Shown here: positions 27,176 through 36,316 of the stretch, in pieces
How positions within the stretch are numbered: position 1 is the stretch's first letter
Layout of the letters: each line of letters begins with the position of its first letter
Source: Chloroflexota bacterium
GTDB taxonomy: Bacteria > Chloroflexota > Anaerolineae > Anaerolineales > Villigracilaceae
NCBI GenBank assembly: GCA_021414245.1
Contig: JAIOOU010000003.1
Coordinates: 310,001-374,000, forward strand
DNA length: 64,000 bases
Direction of reading: 5' to 3'
Translations under genes and position numbers: made by a program
Notes under the pieces: generated by a model
Seen by the model: the letters and a program-made list of their open reading frames with translations, nothing else
What the model was told of the DNA's origin: nothing
Databases searched by the model: none

Positions 27176-28203
27176 TGAACATTTCTGTTATTCTTCCTGT
27201 TCGAAATGAATCTACCTACATCGAAAGGGGGTTGCAGGCAATTGTCGAGCAGGATTATCCCCTTGGATCTGTGGAGATCTTGATTGCTGACGGCATGTCC
27301 ACCGATGATACCCGCCCGATAATTTTGCAGTTTTCCAGCGACCATCCTCAATTAAAGATTCTGTTACTGGATAACCCTGGAAAAATTGTGCCAACTGGAA
27401 TGAATATTGCATTGCGACATGCGAAGGGCGAGGTCGTCATTCGTGTGGATGGTCATTGTTTGATAGCACCGGATTACGTTCGCCGGTGTGTAGAGCACAT
27501 TCGAATAGATGGAGTGGATGGGGTGGGCGGACCGATGGAGACGATTGGGGAGACTTCACTTGCCCGGACAATTGCAGTTGGAATGAGCTCACCCTTTGGG
27601 GTGGGAAATTCCGCCTTCCGCACGATGTCCGGTAAAAGCATCTTGGCAGATACTGTGCCATTCCCGGCGTATACGCGTCAGATCATTGAGCGAGCCGGTT
27701 TCTATGATGAAGAACTGGTTCGGAATCAGGATGATGAATATAACTATCGGATCCGTGAATTGGGAGGCAGGATCTTATTGGCCGAGGATGTGCATTCTTC
27801 GTACTTTAGCCGTTCTTCGTTAAAAGGCCTTTGGCGTCAATATTACCAATACGGTTACTGGAAGGTCAGGGTCCTGCAAAAACATCCGCGCCAAATGAGT
27901 CTGCGCCAGTTCGTACCGCCTGTATTTGTATTTGCTTTGTTGGGATCAGGTCTTGCGGCCCTTTTTTCTCAACTTCGCCCGCTGGCATGGATCGTTCCCT
28001 CCTTTTACTTGGTGGTTAACATCCTGGTGTCGATCTGGACTGCTTCAAAACGCGGCTGGCAACATGTATTTTATTTGCCCATGATATTTATGATATTGCA
28101 CCTGAGCTATGGGTCGGGCTTTCTGGTCGGTCTCGTTAAATTCTGGAATCGTTGGAACGATAAGATCGGGAAAGTGCCTGCGTGGTCAAATGAACCCGGC
28201 TGA
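27175..28203 (+). CDS. Glycosyltransferase family 2 with C-terminal membrane helices (ExoA-like)
   Basis: The 342-residue protein has a GT-A domain: 'ISVILPVRNESTYIERGL', 'ILIADGMSTDDTRPII', a DxD-type 'VIRVDGHCLIAPDYV' (about 86-100), and 'ERAGFYDEELVRNQDDEYNYRI', where the ED-like pair acts as base. Three hydrophobic segments at the C-terminus (about 245-320) anchor it. ExoA of succinoglycan synthesis has this layout. GC content is back to the level of the flanks, so the cassette's right edge lies at its start. Confidence 0.9.
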   Translation: MNISVILPVRNESTYIERGLQAIVEQDYPLGSVEILIADGMSTDDTRPIILQFSSDHPQLKILLLDNPGKIVPTGMNIALRHAKGEVVIRVDGHCLIAPDYVRRCVEHIRIDGVDGVGGPMETIGETSLARTIAVGMSSPFGVGNSAFRTMSGKSILADTVPFPAYTRQIIERAGFYDEELVRNQDDEYNYRIRELGGRILLAEDVHSSYFSRSSLKGLWRQYYQYGYWKVRVLQKHPRQMSLRQFVPPVFVFALLGSGLAALFSQLRPLAWIVPSFYLVVNILVSIWTASKRGWQHVFYLPMIFMILHLSYGSGFLVGLVKFWNRWNDKIGKVPAWSNEPG

Positions 28204-28903
28204 TGATCTTGCCCGCCTGCGGGATGAGTACGAAGACCGCAAGCGCCGCTTTGCCGGCCGGGATCTATATTCCTGGTTCAATCAAGCGCACCTGTTTGCA
28301 ATCCATCAACGCCAGCGTGGGGTCCTGGGGATACTTAAACAGAATGGATTTACAGATCTCGCAGAACGCTCGATTCTTGAGGTTGGCTGCGGGGCAGGAG
28401 GAGTTTTAACGGAATACCTTGGATTTGGCGCCCGACCCGAAAACCTGCATGGCGTGGATCTGCTTTTGGATCGGCTGCATTTGGCCGGTCAAATCCTGCC
28501 CGGTTCGGGAATGATCAATGCGGACGGTCAAACTCTTCCATACCCTTCCCGCACTTTTGACCTGGTACTGCAATCGACGGCCTTGTCCTCCGTGCTGGAT
28601 TCAACCATTCGCCATAAGATTTGTTTTGAAATGGCACGCGTCCTTAAACCCGATGGCATGATTATCTGGTATGACTTTTGGCTGAACCCGGCCAACCCGC
28701 AAACCCGGGGCATCCGCCCGGCGGAAATCCGAAGCCTGTTTCCAAATTGCACCTTTCAGTTTCGCAAGATCACGCTCGCTCCGCCCCTTGCGCGACGCGT
28801 GGTCCCAATTTCCTGGGGACTGGCGTTGTTGCTGGAGGGATTTCGGGTATTGAACACCCATTACCTGGTGGCGATCCGTCCCAAAAACGAAAGCAAATTG
28901 TAA
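28190..28903 (+). CDS. SAM-dependent methyltransferase (Methyltransf_11/25 type)
   Basis: From ATG 28190 the protein has 237 residues; the frame extends upstream only inside the GT2 gene. 'ILEVGCGAGGVLTEYLGFG' (about 60-78) is SAM motif I, 'LHGVDLLLDRL' motif II, and 'LPYPSRTFDLVLQSTALS' the motif IV strand. Probably it methylates a sugar or the lipid-linked intermediate. It overlaps the GT2 stop by 14 bases. Confidence 0.83.
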   Translation: MNPADDLARLRDEYEDRKRRFAGRDLYSWFNQAHLFAIHQRQRGVLGILKQNGFTDLAERSILEVGCGAGGVLTEYLGFGARPENLHGVDLLLDRLHLAGQILPGSGMINADGQTLPYPSRTFDLVLQSTALSSVLDSTIRHKICFEMARVLKPDGMIIWYDFWLNPANPQTRGIRPAEIRSLFPNCTFQFRKITLAPPLARRVVPISWGLALLLEGFRVLNTHYLVAIRPKNESKL

Positions 28904-28941
28904 TTAACATATTTTTATTCTGTGCTACTCTTGTCCCAGCC

Positions 28942-30495
28942 ATGGAACGAGCGACTCAACCTCTCCCCATCTCTTCCACCCCTTCGACTGCGAACTCCTC
29001 TGAGTGGATTTTTCAACCGTTGAACGGGTTGGTCAAGCGTGCTTTTGACATTACCACATCCCTGATCGGGATTATTTTGCTTTCCCCCTTTCTTGCTGCA
29101 ATTGCCTTCTTGATCAAACGCGAATCCCCCGGTCCCATATTTTATGGCGGCTGGCGGATGGGAAAAGGTGAAAAACCATTCCGCATCTGGAAATTTCGGA
29201 CGATGTACGAAGCGCCATCCAGTTATGCCGGCCCATCGGTAACCGCAACCGGGGATGTCCGCATTACACCTTTTGGCCACTGGCTGCGCGATACAAAGGT
29301 CAATGAGCTGCCGCAATTGTGGAATGTGTTGATGGGGGACATGAGTTTCGTGGGTCCCCGCCCGGAGGATGTGGACATCGCTGCCAAGTGGGATGCGGAG
29401 GCGCGCCGGGAGATTCTGTCTGTCCGGCCCGGCATTACCAGCCCTGCCAGCATTGTTTATCACGATGAAGAGCGCCTGTTGAAGGGCACTGACTTTATGA
29501 CAACCTATTACCAGCAGATTCTGCCGGATAAAATGCGCCTCGACCGGATCTATGTGCGGCATCATACCCTGCTCAGTGACCTGGATATCATCTTTTGGAC
29601 CCTGGCCGTTTTGCTGCCGCGGCTTGCCTCAACGCGCATCCCTGAGGGAAATCTGTTTGGCGGGCCGATCTCGCGTTTCGTACGTTTCAATATATCCTGG
29701 CTGTTGATCGACTTTTTGGTGGCCTTGTTGGGCATTGCATTGGTGGGGATTATTTGGAGAAGCGCCGGCCCCCTTGAGCTGGGCCTGGGAAGGGCGATCA
29801 TACTGGCTGTCGTGCTCGCAGCCTCATTTGGTATTATTAATACCGCAATGGGTTTAAACCGGGTGGTCTGGTCGCGCGCCGTGCCGGAGGACATGTTTGG
29901 GATCGTCTTTTCCACAGGTGTGGTTACGGCCATCATTTCCATTGTTCAGGTAACTGCGCAAAGAGTGAACCTTTTACCGCCATTGCCTTCAGAATTGATA
30001 TTTACCATCGGGCTTGTTGTCTTGATCGGCGTGGTGGCGGCGCGTTATCGCTGGCGCCTGTTGACTGGCTTCGCGAGTTTCTGGCTGTCCCGGCGCAATT
30101 CATTTGCCGTTGGGGAGCGGGTGCTCATTCTCGGTTCCGGGGATGAATCCCAGTTTGCCACCTGGCTGCTTCAGCGGGATATTTTTCAGCGGGCATTTAC
30201 GGTCATCGGCATTGTGGATGACGATCCGCGCAAACAAGGCCTGCGCTTTGATGGCTCGTGGGTGATCGGGACCTCCGCGGACCTGGCAATGTTGGTCAAA
30301 AAGCATGATGTTGGATTGGTCATGTTTGCAGTCCCCGGATTGAACCCGGAGGAACATAAGCGCGTCATGCGATCCTGTATTAATTTGAATGTCCGCATCC
30401 TGTTGATCTCGGATATGATGCGGGCTTTGCAATTCTGGCTGACCAATACCGGGAAGGTCGAAGAAAAGTTGAATTTTGTGGTTGAAAAAGAATGA
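28942..30495 (+). CDS. Phosphoglycosyl transferase with permuted domain order
   Basis: From ATG 28942 the protein has 517 residues. The polyprenyl-phosphate sugar-1-phosphate transferase domain comes first (about 28-220): helix 'VKRAFDITTSLIGIILLSPF', 'KFRTMYEAP', 'ELPQLWNVLMGDMSFVGPRP' and 'SVRPGITSPASIVYHDEE'. Four membrane helices (about 245-385) and a CoA-binding-like Rossmann domain ('GERVLILGSGDESQFATWL', about 390-510) follow. In WcaJ-type enzymes the order is the reverse, with the catalytic domain last. It would start synthesis of the lipid-linked glycan. Catalytic motifs look intact. Confidence 0.88.
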   Translation: MERATQPLPISSTPSTANSSEWIFQPLNGLVKRAFDITTSLIGIILLSPFLAAIAFLIKRESPGPIFYGGWRMGKGEKPFRIWKFRTMYEAPSSYAGPSVTATGDVRITPFGHWLRDTKVNELPQLWNVLMGDMSFVGPRPEDVDIAAKWDAEARREILSVRPGITSPASIVYHDEERLLKGTDFMTTYYQQILPDKMRLDRIYVRHHTLLSDLDIIFWTLAVLLPRLASTRIPEGNLFGGPISRFVRFNISWLLIDFLVALLGIALVGIIWRSAGPLELGLGRAIILAVVLAASFGIINTAMGLNRVVWSRAVPEDMFGIVFSTGVVTAIISIVQVTAQRVNLLPPLPSELIFTIGLVVLIGVVAARYRWRLLTGFASFWLSRRNSFAVGERVLILGSGDESQFATWLLQRDIFQRAFTVIGIVDDDPRKQGLRFDGSWVIGTSADLAMLVKKHDVGLVMFAVPGLNPEEHKRVMRSCINLNVRILLISDMMRALQFWLTNTGKVEEKLNFVVEKE

Positions 30496-31487
30496 GCGAG
30501 TTTTGGCGGGGCAAAAAAGTATTGATCACGGGTGCCGGCGGTTTTATCGGCAGTCACCTGGTGGAAAGTCTCCATGAACAAGGCGCGCAGGTTCGCGCCT
30601 TTGTTCGTTATAACTCCAGAAATGATCCCGGTTTACTGTCCGTCCTGCCGGCGCAGGTATTGGCCGATGTGGAAATCATCGGCGGGGATTTGCGGGACCT
30701 GAATGCCATTCAAACGGCCATGCACGGGGTCAGCCATGTATTTCATCTTGGGGCATTGATCGCCATTCCGTATTCCTACCTGCATCCGGCCGAAGTGGTT
30801 GAGGCAAACATCATCGGGACCTTGAACATCCTGCTTGCAGCGCGGGATGCGGGAGTGGAACGTCTGGTGCACACCTCCACGAGTGAGGTGTATGGCACGG
30901 CACTGCGTGTTCCGATCGATGAAAGCCATCCTTTGCAGGGTCAATCGCCCTATTCCGCCAGCAAGATCGGTGCGGATAAATTGGCCGAGAGTTTTTATCT
31001 TTCCTACCAGCTTCCCGTCGTTACCTTACGGCCCTTCAACACCTTTGGCCCGCGACAGTCGGCACGGGCGGTTTTGCCGACCATTATTTCCCAGGCCTTG
31101 GTGGATAAAACCATTCGATTGGGTAATCTCGATGCGAAGCGCGACTTTACCTATGTCACGGATACGGTGCGGGGATTTCTGGCGGCTGGATCAGTTGTCG
31201 GCGTGGAGGGAGGCGTATTCAATCTTGGGACCGGCCGAGAGATTCGCATTGGTGATGCCGCGGATCTGATCGCCCTGAAAGTTGGTCATCAAGTCGACAT
31301 TGTGGTCGACCCGACCCGCCTGCGTCCGCAAAAATCCGAGGTCCTTCGCCTGGTGTCGGATAACACGCACGCGCGAGATATTTTGGGTTGGTCGCCTCAA
31401 ATTGAACTCGAAGCCGGATTGGATCACTCCATCGCCTGGGTGCGGGACAATCTCAGGCGCTATAAACCGGGGACCTATGAAATATAA
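30492..31487 (+). CDS. NAD-dependent nucleotide-sugar 4,6-dehydratase, LegB-like
   Basis: The 331-residue short-chain dehydrogenase has 'VLITGAGGFIGSHLVESL' (NAD binding) and 'SPYSASKIGADKLAESF' with the catalytic Tyr-x3-Lys. Long stretches ('ALIAIPYSYLHPAEVVEANI', 'HTSTSEVYGTA', 'RPFNTFGPRQSARAVLPTI') match what I recall of LegB-type 4,6-dehydratases of the UDP-GlcNAc group. With the aminotransferase downstream it would give a 4-amino-4,6-dideoxyhexose. No legionaminate synthase is nearby, so the product is probably a bacillosamine-like amino sugar. Confidence 0.87.
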   Translation: MSEFWRGKKVLITGAGGFIGSHLVESLHEQGAQVRAFVRYNSRNDPGLLSVLPAQVLADVEIIGGDLRDLNAIQTAMHGVSHVFHLGALIAIPYSYLHPAEVVEANIIGTLNILLAARDAGVERLVHTSTSEVYGTALRVPIDESHPLQGQSPYSASKIGADKLAESFYLSYQLPVVTLRPFNTFGPRQSARAVLPTIISQALVDKTIRLGNLDAKRDFTYVTDTVRGFLAAGSVVGVEGGVFNLGTGREIRIGDAADLIALKVGHQVDIVVDPTRLRPQKSEVLRLVSDNTHARDILGWSPQIELEAGLDHSIAWVRDNLRRYKPGTYEI

Positions 31488-31502
31488 CCATTGGAGGTCC
31501 AA

Positions 31503-32225
31503 TTGACGCTGAAGGCAGTTGTGCTGGCCGGCGGACGGGGAACCCGGCTTGCGCCGTATACAAGTATTCTCCCCAAACCGCTCATGCCGATCGGGGACAT
31601 GCCGATCCTTGAAGTGATGCTGCTGCAAATGAAACGCGCCGGTGTGGAGGAAGTGGTCCTGACGGTCGGGCATCTCGCCAGCCTGTTACGCGCTTATTTC
31701 GGGTATGGTGAGCAATGGAATGTAAATATTCATTATAGTTACGAAGATGCGCCGTTGGGTACAGCCGGGCCGCTTGCCCTGGTCAAAAGCCTGGATGATA
31801 CTTTTCTGGTCACCAACGGGGATGTGCTCACGACTCTCAACTTGAAGGACCTGCTTGAATTTCATGCGAAAGAGGGCGGTATTGCCACGATTGCGGTCCA
31901 TCAGCGGCAGGTCCGCATTGACCTGGGCGTTGTGGAGTCCGGCGCCGATCACGGCATTACCGGATATATCGAAAAGCCGGCCTTTGATTACACAGTCAGC
32001 ATGGGAATTTATGTGTTCGACCCGCGGGTGCTCGCCTATATTCCGGAAGGGGAGTATCTGGATTTTCCCAACCTTGTCTTGAAACTCATTGCGGCCGGCG
32101 AAAGAGTGGTCGCGTTTCCCTTTAACGGATATTGGATGGATCTGGGCCGGCCGGACGATTACGAGCAGGCCAACAAGGACTTTAATAAAATGAAAACTCA
32201 ATTTCTTCCGGATGAATTATCATGA
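31503..32225 (+). CDS. Sugar-1-phosphate nucleotidyltransferase
   Basis: The start is taken as TTG 31503 because GGAGG at 31493-31497 lies five bases upstream; a TTG at 31491 would put the Shine-Dalgarno inside the gene. The 240-residue protein begins TLKAVVLAGGRGTRLAPYT, the NTP-binding signature of the RmlA/GlmU-type family, followed by 'LPKPLMPIGDMPILE'. 'FLVTNGDVLTTL' holds the metal-binding Asp. It activates a sugar phosphate as an NDP-sugar, likely the substrate of the adjacent dehydratase. It lacks a left-handed beta-helix acyltransferase domain. Confidence 0.9.
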   Translation: MTLKAVVLAGGRGTRLAPYTSILPKPLMPIGDMPILEVMLLQMKRAGVEEVVLTVGHLASLLRAYFGYGEQWNVNIHYSYEDAPLGTAGPLALVKSLDDTFLVTNGDVLTTLNLKDLLEFHAKEGGIATIAVHQRQVRIDLGVVESGADHGITGYIEKPAFDYTVSMGIYVFDPRVLAYIPEGEYLDFPNLVLKLIAAGERVVAFPFNGYWMDLGRPDDYEQANKDFNKMKTQFLPDELS

Positions 32226-33370
32226 ACTGGCGCGTACCGTTGGCGGATATTGATTTTGGTCCGCAAGAGGAGGCTGCCGTCCTTGAGGTTTTGCGCAGCC
32301 GCTGGTTGAGTATGGGGGAGGTCACCAGGCAGTTTGAAAAGGAATTTGCAGAATTTGTCGGCACGAAACATGCGCTTGCTGTGACCAATGCCACGGCTGC
32401 CTTGCATCTGGCTTGTGCGGCCGTCGGGCTGGGTCCTGGCGACGAGGTGATCGTTCCATCCCTGACTTTTGTCGCCTCCGCCAATGCCATTCGGTATACT
32501 GGTGCGACCCCTGTGTTTGCAGATATTGAAAGTCTCGGCGATCTCAACATTTCCCCCTCCTCGATCGAATCCCTCGTTACAGAAAAGACCAAAGCGATTC
32601 TGGTCGTGCATTATGCGGGGTTTGCCTGTGATATGCGTACGATCGCGGAAATCGCGCAGCGGCATGATCTGGTTGTATTGGAGGATTCGGCGCACGCCAT
32701 CGGGTCGAAACTGGATGGACGCTGCCTGGGAACTCATGGACGGATTGGATGTTATAGTTTTTTCTCGAACAAAAATATGACCACCGGAGAAGGTGGCATG
32801 CTGGCGACTGACGATGATTCTCTGGCGGAACGACTGCGGATTTTGCGTTCGCATGGCATGACCTCCCTGAGTTGGGACCGTCACAAGGGGCACGCCGCCA
32901 CCTATGACGTGGTTGACCTTGGCTATAATTACCGCATCGATGAGATGCGCTCCGCTCTGGGGCGGGTTCAATTGGGCAGATTGCCGGCATGGAATAAGCG
33001 GCGCCGCGAATTGACGACTTTGTACCGCGAGTTATTATCTGAACTGGTTCCTGAGATTCAAATGCCTTTTGCTGAAATACGGGGAACATCCTGTTATCAT
33101 ATCCTCCCGGTCCTGCTCCCGGACCGGCTCGACCGGGCTGGATTTATGGAAGCCATGAAGGCCCAGGGGATACAAACCAGTATTCATTATCCGCCAGTGC
33201 ACCGTTTTCAAATCTATGAAGCAGATTGGCTGGCCAGAGCTCATCCCCTGCCCCTGACAGAAGAGGCTTCGGCGCGACAAGTCACTCTCCCGCTGTATGG
33301 CAGCATGAGCGGGGAGCAGGTCGAGTGGGTGGTACGTGCGGCCGAACAGGCTCTAAGGGAAATTTCATAA
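32222..33370 (+). CDS. DegT/DnrJ/EryC1-type nucleotide-sugar aminotransferase
   Basis: The 382-residue PLP enzyme has 'HALAVTNATAALHLACAAVG' (phosphate-binding region), 'VVLEDSAHAIGS' with the Asp that contacts the PLP ring, and the Schiff-base Lys184 in 'YSFFSNKNMTTGEGGM'. 'YNYRIDEMRSALGRVQL' is also typical. It would transaminate the 4-keto group made by the LegB-like dehydratase. The start forms an ATGA overlap with the nucleotidyltransferase, supporting one pathway. Confidence 0.93.
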   Translation: MNWRVPLADIDFGPQEEAAVLEVLRSRWLSMGEVTRQFEKEFAEFVGTKHALAVTNATAALHLACAAVGLGPGDEVIVPSLTFVASANAIRYTGATPVFADIESLGDLNISPSSIESLVTEKTKAILVVHYAGFACDMRTIAEIAQRHDLVVLEDSAHAIGSKLDGRCLGTHGRIGCYSFFSNKNMTTGEGGMLATDDDSLAERLRILRSHGMTSLSWDRHKGHAATYDVVDLGYNYRIDEMRSALGRVQLGRLPAWNKRRRELTTLYRELLSELVPEIQMPFAEIRGTSCYHILPVLLPDRLDRAGFMEAMKAQGIQTSIHYPPVHRFQIYEADWLARAHPLPLTEEASARQVTLPLYGSMSGEQVEWVVRAAEQALREIS

Positions 33371-33371
33371 T

Positions 33372-35291
33372 ATGGATATAACTACTTATTTATCGATTGC
33401 CCGCCGCTGGGCCTGGCTTCTGGCCTTGGGCCTTGGGCTGGGCTTTGTTGGCGGCTTTGTTGTTGCCCGCCTGCAGACTCCGATTTATCAGGCCAGTACG
33501 AGGGTGATCGCTTCACGCGCCTCCATGCAGGCAGCCTCCAATGCGGGTTCAACATCTTATGGCGATGGGTTTTACTATATCAGCGACCAGCAGCTCATGC
33601 AGACTTATATTGAATTGCTGAAATCTTCAAGTATCTTTGACAAGGCCTCACAAGCTCTGGGGTATCCGGTCTCAGCGGGCCAGGTGCAAGCCACCCAGGT
33701 GAATGACACCCGAATTTTAAGCATTATCGTGGAAGATACGGACCCCCAACGCGCAGCCGATATCGCCAATGCGGTTGTGGCTGCCTTGATTCTGCAGAAT
33801 GAAGAGATTGAAGCCAGCCGGTATAAAGCCTCCGATGAAAGTTTGCAGATCCAGATACAACAGGTGGAAAGTCAAATTGCCACGTACCAATCGACCCTGG
33901 ATGATCAGGCCAGCATCACATTAAGTGAACAGCTTGCGCAGGTGAAAGCGCAGATGGAGCCCCTGCAAACCGAAGTAACACAATTAAAAAAGGACATTGC
34001 AATCCTTTCGCCCGCTTTCACCGTTGAGCAAAAATCCAAGGTTGCCGAATTAAATGCGCGTCTCGATCAGATCCAGCCATTGCTGGACCTGTACCAGAAA
34101 ATATATACGGACCTTGTTGTCGTTGGGGCCTCGGGTACCACTCAAAATGATAATGCTTTGACCACCCGTTTGCAGTCCACCCTGGTCCTGTATCAACAGA
34201 TTTATCTTAATTTGATCAATACCAGGGAGGCGATTCGTCTTTCGCGCCTTCAAAACTCGCAGAGCATCGATCAGATCCAGGTGGCAATTGTCCCGGCGTC
34301 TCCGATACGTCCCAAACCCTTGACCAGCGCCTTTTTGGCCGGTGTGGTTGGTTTAATACTTGCCGCCGGGGTTATCTTCCTGATCGAATATTTGGACGAT
34401 ACTCTGAAGGCCCCCGAGGATGTGGAACGTATCCTTGGCATTCCCTTGATCGGTTATATCTCGGAAATGGATGCGCTGGAAAACGACAAACAGGAAGTCC
34501 ATGTATCCAAACAGCCGCGTTCGCCGGCCTCAGAGGCCTTTCGTTCCTTGAGAACCAATCTGGAATTTGCTGCTGTTGACAAGCCGTTGCGGATCATCCT
34601 GGTTACAGGGGCCGAAGCTGGGGACGGAAAGACAACCGTTTCTGCGAACCTTGCGGCCATCTTTGCACTGGCTGGTAAAAGGGTAATGTTGTTGGATTGC
34701 GATCTCAGGCGGCCGCGGGTTCATCATTTCCTTAATATCAAGAATCGGACGGGCATGTCCGACCTTTTCAGGGACAGCCTGGATATAGATTCGGTCACGC
34801 AGCAATGGACAAATTCAGCTTCAACTTCCGTTTCTGTGATCACAAGTGGCAGCCTGCCGCCCAACCCGGCTGAATTACTGGGCTCGCAAAAAATGGATCA
34901 GATCTTGGCGGAGTTGTCCATTCGTGCGGATGTGATCGTGATTGACAGCCCGCCCTCCATGGTCTCGGATGCCCAGATTCTGGCTGCCAAAGTGGATGGG
35001 GTTTTGCTGGTTTTGCAGCCCGGAAAGACGCACATCGGTGCTGCACGTTCCCTGCGTGAACAACTTGAGAGGGCCGGGGCCCGCATCGTTGGGGCCGTTT
35101 TCAACCGGATTACACGTCAAAGCGGATATTATTACAGCGGGTATCGTTACTATTCCCCTTATTATGGTGAGAGTGATAAATACCCGGTCAATGATGACCA
35201 AAATCCTGAAAGGGCGGCAGTGGTTGTTAAAGGGAAGGAAAAGCCTAAAAGCCGCTCCAAGTCGGCCGTTCCCCTGAAACACAAGGAATGA
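33372..35291 (+). CDS. Second Wzz/BY-kinase fusion
   Basis: The 639-residue paralogue of the 5.1 kb gene has helix 1 at about 15-35, a coiled coil (about 160-220), helix 2 at about 318-338, and a kinase domain with Walker A 'GAEAGDGKTTVS' (Lys420) and 'MLLDCDLRRP'. The Tyr cluster 'GYYYSGYRYYSPYYGE' follows; only about 40 residues come after it. Walker A lacks the usual Pro-Gly-Glu. It begins one base after the aminotransferase stop. Two co-polymerases in one locus could set two chain-length classes or serve two polymers. Confidence 0.93.
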   Translation: MDITTYLSIARRWAWLLALGLGLGFVGGFVVARLQTPIYQASTRVIASRASMQAASNAGSTSYGDGFYYISDQQLMQTYIELLKSSSIFDKASQALGYPVSAGQVQATQVNDTRILSIIVEDTDPQRAADIANAVVAALILQNEEIEASRYKASDESLQIQIQQVESQIATYQSTLDDQASITLSEQLAQVKAQMEPLQTEVTQLKKDIAILSPAFTVEQKSKVAELNARLDQIQPLLDLYQKIYTDLVVVGASGTTQNDNALTTRLQSTLVLYQQIYLNLINTREAIRLSRLQNSQSIDQIQVAIVPASPIRPKPLTSAFLAGVVGLILAAGVIFLIEYLDDTLKAPEDVERILGIPLIGYISEMDALENDKQEVHVSKQPRSPASEAFRSLRTNLEFAAVDKPLRIILVTGAEAGDGKTTVSANLAAIFALAGKRVMLLDCDLRRPRVHHFLNIKNRTGMSDLFRDSLDIDSVTQQWTNSASTSVSVITSGSLPPNPAELLGSQKMDQILAELSIRADVIVIDSPPSMVSDAQILAAKVDGVLLVLQPGKTHIGAARSLREQLERAGARIVGAVFNRITRQSGYYYSGYRYYSPYYGESDKYPVNDDQNPERAAVVVKGKEKPKSRSKSAVPLKHKE

Positions 35292-35538
35292 TTTTTACTC
35301 TGCTGGTTATCGATTTTAATGAGTGGATTTGGGCAGCTTGAATAAGATCAGAAAACTCAACTCGGTCTGCCCTCATTTTGGATGGAAGGATGATCAACAT
35401 ACCTCATCCGGATTTCCCTCGAATCTGAATTACTGCCACCTGGCTGTCCCAATTGCCGCCCCTCGATTTAATCACCAGGAGGTGTACTGTCTGACCCGGG
35501 AGCATATTCAATGTCCGCTGTTCGTTAATCGACAGCCC

Positions 35539-36228
35539 ATGTCCATGCCGGATGAGATCCGAGTTCTCCAGGTGGACAAACCAAAGCCTCGTCGGACCCT
35601 GGCGCTGGTCATCCTATTTTTGGTTTTAGTTTTGGCCTTTTGGGCAATTGCCGGGACGACTCAATCCATCGGGAAAAATGGCAGCCCTACGTTGTTCGCG
35701 GCCACCCGCCCCACTTTGAACGCTTCTACGGTTGTGAGTTCGTCGAATCTCCTTGCTACACTGACTCCCATTCCAATATTCACCCAGATTCCTGTATTGA
35801 TGGAGGTCACGGTGACCACACCTTCACCGATTCGCGCAGCTTCGAAACACGAATTGGAGGCGCTCATCGGAACGGATTATCAGTTTATTATGCACATTGT
35901 TCAGGCGGGGGAGACTCTCGATCAACTTGCGCAGCAATACCATACTAATGTGGCTGCGATAGAAACCATTAACTACTTCCAAAATAGCCCTGGTTGGTCC
36001 GGCACCCTGCTGGTGATTCCGGTCGGATTCACAGATGTCACCATGCTGCCCAGTTTTGTGGTGTATCAGGTTGCTGAAAAGGACAGGGGGACCACGATTG
36101 AGGAGCTGGCGGGGAGTTTAAAGGTTTCCCCATTGGATCTAAAATACTACAATGATTGGATGAACGAAGGAGACCGCCCGCTCGTCGGCGATTTGATCCT
36201 TGTCCCACGGCGCAGGCCCATGCAATGA
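35539..36228 (+). CDS. Membrane-anchored protein with two LysM-like domains
   Basis: From ATG 35539 the protein has 229 residues; a GTG at 35323 would add 72 Cys-containing residues with no family features. One helix (about 20-40) is followed by a Thr-rich linker. A LysM domain ('FIMHIVQAGETLDQLAQQYHT', about 115-160) and a second, weaker one ('FVVYQVAEKDRGTTIEELAG', about 175-225) then occur. LysM domains bind peptidoglycan or chitin-like glycans, so it may hold the surface polymer or its machinery near the wall. No Shine-Dalgarno supports either start. Confidence 0.78.
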   Translation: MSMPDEIRVLQVDKPKPRRTLALVILFLVLVLAFWAIAGTTQSIGKNGSPTLFAATRPTLNASTVVSSSNLLATLTPIPIFTQIPVLMEVTVTTPSPIRAASKHELEALIGTDYQFIMHIVQAGETLDQLAQQYHTNVAAIETINYFQNSPGWSGTLLVIPVGFTDVTMLPSFVVYQVAEKDRGTTIEELAGSLKVSPLDLKYYNDWMNEGDRPLVGDLILVPRRRPMQ

Positions 36229-36287
36229 GCGCGCCATTTTTGAAACCATTATACATATCCATCGTTATTTGTTTTGTTACCCCTATC

Positions 36288-36307
36288 AACCGCCGACCAG
36301 GGCGGTT
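36288..36307 (+). promoter_or_regulatory. Short hairpin just upstream of the nucleotidyltransferase gene
   Basis: AACCGCC (36288-36294) and GGCGGTT (36301-36307) form a 7-base stem with a GACCAG loop, nine bases before the ATG at 36317. It is followed by TCGTAATTT, a weak T-run. It could be a weak terminator closing the polysaccharide run or a leader element; the sequence does not decide. Confidence 0.35.
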
Positions 36308-36316
36308 TCGTAATTT

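Noticed and set aside
30492-33370. Legionaminic or pseudaminic acid pathway.
   Set aside because: Only a LegB-like dehydratase and an aminotransferase are present; synthase, hydrolase and CMP-transferase genes are absent from the window.
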